This document shows, one piece after another, positions 61,252 through 64,000 of a stretch of DNA of 64,000 nt (position 1 is its first letter; the number at the start of each line of letters is the position of its first letter). The notes beneath the pieces are model-generated. The model did no database searches. It saw only the letters and a list, made by a program, of their open reading frames with translations, and was not told where the DNA came from. Location of the stretch: assembly GCF_947179165.1 (NCBI RefSeq), contig NC_077245.1, positions 47,393,286 to 47,457,285 on the forward strand, given 5' to 3'. The position numbers were made by a program, and so were the translations under genes. The stretch is from Solanum dulcamara. Its lineage: Eukaryota > Streptophyta > Magnoliopsida > Solanales > Solanaceae.

Positions 61252-61343
61252 TGACACATGGCATCCCCTTAGGGTGACACGTGGCAGCCTCCTACGATGA
61301 CATGTGGCAGCCTCCTAGGATGACACGTGGCAGCCTCCTAGGG
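61252..61343 (-). repeat. Four 23-bp G-box-containing units, D 5' LTR
   Basis: Units begin at 61252, 61275, 61298 and 61321, each 'tgacacgtggcagcctccta' or a close variant. ACGTGGC cores match the plant G-box/ABRE class. The 3' LTR has two units (54584-54629), so the count changed after or during insertion. Confidence 0.85.
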
Positions 61344-61816
61344 TGCCACCTCGTCCAACCTTCCTACACAAAACTGCCACATGGCAGCATGGGGTCCATC
61401 CCAAGTTGGTGAGTCACCTTCTTGCTTGTCACCTGCCTGCTTGTCACCTGCTTTCTTGTCACCTACTTTCTTCACTTTCATAAGTTCGGAAACTAGTTTT
61501 TGCTCCCTCTCGTAGGTTCGTAATCTCATCTTATTTTAAAGCCTATGAAACCCTTGCTACGTAATCTTGGTATGTAATCAAGTAACTCAAGTATGTAAGA
61601 CTTCTAAATTAGTAGCTTACGTAGACTCCTATGACTCGTTACTTGGCCTCCAACTCCTTTCGACTTCTCTTGACCCTATTTCCAACCTTCCCTACCATGA
61701 GGTATCACATTCTCCCTTCTTAGAGTTGTTCAATAGGGTCGTAACTTAAGTGGATCACATACTAGCTTCTAAATAACTTAAGGAACCTTCCGAGTTCAAA
61801 GATGTGAGGTGTAACA

Positions 61817-61821
61817 TACGT
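61817..61821. repeat. Target duplication of D, right (TACGT)
   Basis: TACGT directly right of TGTAACA, equal to 52060-52064. Confidence 0.9.
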
Positions 61822-62314
61822 AACCCCAACTCAAAGGACCCACTCAATGTATCGTCCACAAGTAGGGTCTACGGACTGTAGAAGGTTCTACAAACCATAG
61901 AAGGTCCCATAGACCCAAAATTTAAAGGGCAGTTTCCAGCAAGATTTCTACTATTGACTTCTATGGCCCGTATAAGCTTTTACAGACCATGGATGGCCAC
62001 CCGTTGATGGCTTTTGTCAAATTAAAAGAAGGGTAATTAAGTCTTTTCCCAACCTTTCCAAGTAGAAACCTTGATGTTTTGGGACAAAAATGAGTTCCTT
62101 AACAGTACCATTCGACCCTTCCCTTCTCATAATTACTCCCAAGACTTAGAGCAAGGTTTCAAGAGGAGAAAAGCTCAGGTTTCAAGCATGTTCTTCAAGT
62201 TCTTCAAGAATCTAATTCTTCAAGGTATATAAGGCTACTCAGAGTATTAGACTCAATTCTTCATCACCCCAATATCTAAATTTACTCAATAAGGAATTTA
62301 TATAGGGTTTTAAC
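61822..62314 (+). mobile_element. Old LTR fragment, right of D
   Basis: Continues the LTR interrupted by D: GGACTGTAGAAGGTTCTAC-like repeats at 61870-61910, then 'gggtaattaagtcttttccc' and a transcription-start-like 'ggtatataagg' near 62225. It ends where a minus-strand LTR begins. Confidence 0.5.
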
Positions 62315-64000
62315 TATCATGACCAGGACTATGGCCTAGACATTACACGGTGATCAGGAACCTGAAGGATGCCAACCAACCCTCTTAGCATACATTACAT
62401 TCATAAGGTCAAGTATAACAACAATAGGAAGTAATGTGATGGGTAAGTCTCAAAATAAAATCTAAAGACAAAGGTGAAGCTTAGGCCCCATTAAATGGAC
62501 TTATACATTTTCTTTATCTAAACATGCCTTTACTATACTAACATACGTGGGGGTATCGAATAAGCCACTAGCTCACCCAAACAAGAAAAGAAATGTTCTC
62601 AAAATAACAGCATAGTCTAGAGGTAGAAAGAAAATATAAGCTCGATAGGTAGTCCCCATAGCATGAGGACTTACCAAATCAAGTGAACAAGTCTTCTATC
62701 AAGCGAAGAGAGAGTAAGGTGATTGCCAAGCCCTATACTATAAGACAACATAGACAAATAAAAGAAGTATGCGTTAGTACTCTGAATTTACTAAGTAAGT
62801 GAGCATGGAATGCAATATGCCATGATATAATAAAGTGACATAATAGACCATTCTAAGACCATGAAATCATTTGAATTACTATTTGGAATTGTGAAACTTG
62901 GTAAATGAAATATAGGAACCATTATAAATCATAAAATAACTTAAACACTATAATCGTAATCATGAGTGACTATAGGAAACCATATACTTTGACAGCACCA
63001 TGAATCATAATGAAGTATACCATAAATATTTTGAGTAAAACCTTTAGCCTTGTGAGAGCACACACTTTACTTTGTGAGAGATGTTGTTAACAGACATAAA
63101 CCATGTGAGCTATAACATGGAGTCCCAATGTTTACCCATACATCGGAAAGGGGGAGGTTACTTGGAAAACTAGACTCTATATACCTTTGTGGATCCACTA
63201 AGCTACATGAAGGATCAAGACTCTAATACAGGTGACCCTTAAAAGAATCGAGCCTCTACTTTGGCTGATCCTTTATTCTTCAGTTGCACATACTTATGGG
63301 ATAATGGGATGGGTTTATCGCCTCAACTACAAAAGAGAGTGACTATCCCATGGTTTACTCAATGCTAGGTAAGATCTCAACAGAATATACAAATCAATAG
63401 TCAATAATTCAACATTATGTGAAGGGACTATATCTATTACTTGTCCACCATTCATAGAAGCATAATCGTAGAATAGCTTCTCAATCTTACCTCATGCAAT
63501 GTTAGTGTAGGCATTTCATCATTATATATTCATACTTAGGCGAGTTTAAAAACCCACCATCTTTCATACTTGACTGAAATTTTATCATAAAAGGTTATTT
63601 CCTTCTGTTCATGAGAATTGCTTGAAAGCCTTGTTAATACATGATCATAACATAAAGCTTTTCCTTGAAAATATAGTCTCGTGCATGAATCTATATGGAA
63701 TCATCTAAACAATCATGTAATTGACTTGGAATCATGTGATTTGACTTGAATAATACAAAATCATATAGAATTAGGTCAATTGAAATCATAATTGAAAGAA
63801 CCTATAAAGACATTCATAAGTTTGTACTTGAAGTTAGCATAATCCATAGGCCTAGGTTATACTTTATAGAAATCATATAATTTAATTGACTAATAAACAA
63901 CCATTGAATATTAATTCATTCATTTGAATAAGAATTAAACAAAACCCATTATGACATCATGAACCCTATATTGCATGTATGGGAATTTATTGGAAAATCA
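62315..64000 (-). mobile_element. Type-G LTR, running off the window
   Basis: Begins TATCATGACC and 'ggcctagacattacacggtgatc', matching the starts at 2992 and 38395. It continues with 'gaggacttacc' (62666), 'agtactctgaattta' (62777), 'gagctataacatggagtccc' (63107) and 'tgtggatccactaag' (63188). No primer-binding site is visible on its left, so attachment to an internal region is unproven. Confidence 0.7.

Larger units (their letters stand above)
52065..61816 (-). mobile_element. Element D: complete long-LTR element
   Basis: 9752 bp: 3' LTR, polypurine tract, 3.66 kb internal region with decayed integrase and an antisense 5S-like insert, primer-binding site, 5' LTR. Ends are TG...CA and the target duplication is perfect, so this is the best preserved element in the window. 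gag, protease and RT cannot be read, which makes it non-autonomous. In the first about 135 bp of the two LTRs I count about 8 differences, mostly transitions. Confidence 0.93.
58785..61816 (-). mobile_element. 5' LTR of element D
   Basis: 3032 bp, TGTCATGACCC to GAGGTGTAACA. Follows the 3' LTR closely. Differences include the deletion near 59050, four instead of two 23-bp G-box units (61252-61343), and GTACGGA in place of GTACTGA in the stem-loop arm near 59240. Confidence 0.92.

Noticed and set aside
1..64000. tRNA genes
   Set aside because: TGGTATCAGAGC-type strings are primer-binding sites next to LTR ends; no cloverleaf could be formed by eye around any of them.
1..64000. Endogenous pararetrovirus sequence
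   Set aside because: All recognisable proteins have the gypsy gag-protease-RT-integrase order with LTRs; no movement-protein or pararetroviral coat block was seen.

Overview
This window reads as repeat-rich plant DNA, most likely pericentromeric or other heterochromatic DNA of a nightshade (Solanaceae). I see no host gene, no tRNA gene and no intact open reading frame. What is recognisable is plant Ty3/gypsy retrotransposon material: Gag with a CCHC zinc knuckle, aspartic protease, the start of reverse transcriptase, integrase and an integrase-C-terminal/chromodomain tail, all broken. Long terminal repeats (LTRs) begin TGTNACNCCC-like and end GGGTCRTGACA-like, and primer-binding sites resemble TGGTATCAGAGC (initiator tRNA-Met). 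The Solanaceae assignment rests on my recollection of these LTR types and has not been searched.

Layout. 1-2935: minus-strand remnant of non-coding family A. 2992-13725: a patchwork of LTRs and broken gag/pol (integrase + strand; gag of element K, minus; gag-protease-RT start of element L, minus). 13862-25006: plus-strand family-A element, split by a complete younger element B (14713-21930, target duplication TTATA). 25007-26016: protease/RT remnant and an LTR piece. 26017-35674: a chimera of element C (3' LTR, internal region with 5S-like insert and integrase remnant) and element F (gag and 5' LTR). 35675-40598: internally deleted gypsy element G. 40599-47739: plus-strand element I containing a solo LTR J. 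48863-51700: solo LTR E (target duplication TCATT). 52065-61816: complete minus-strand element D (target duplication TACGT). 62315-64000: start of another LTR that leaves the window.

Most interesting material. B, C, D and E form one family with very long LTRs (about 2.7-3.1 kb) and a short internal region (1.4 kb in B, 3.7 kb in D) that has lost gag and most of pol, so it must be moved in trans. Its members carry 5S rRNA-derived inserts, in opposite orientations and at different places in B versus C/D, which implies two independent captures. Their LTRs also share (1) a predicted RNA double stem-loop with a compensatory base-pair change between copies and (2) an enhancer-like U3 block of G-box and AGGTGAGTCACCT palindromes just upstream of a TATA box. 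That block also occurs in the otherwise different LTR of F. Nesting gives a relative order: B is younger than A; J is younger than I; F and G insertions postdate the LTRs they interrupt; E and D are later insertions into older LTR material.
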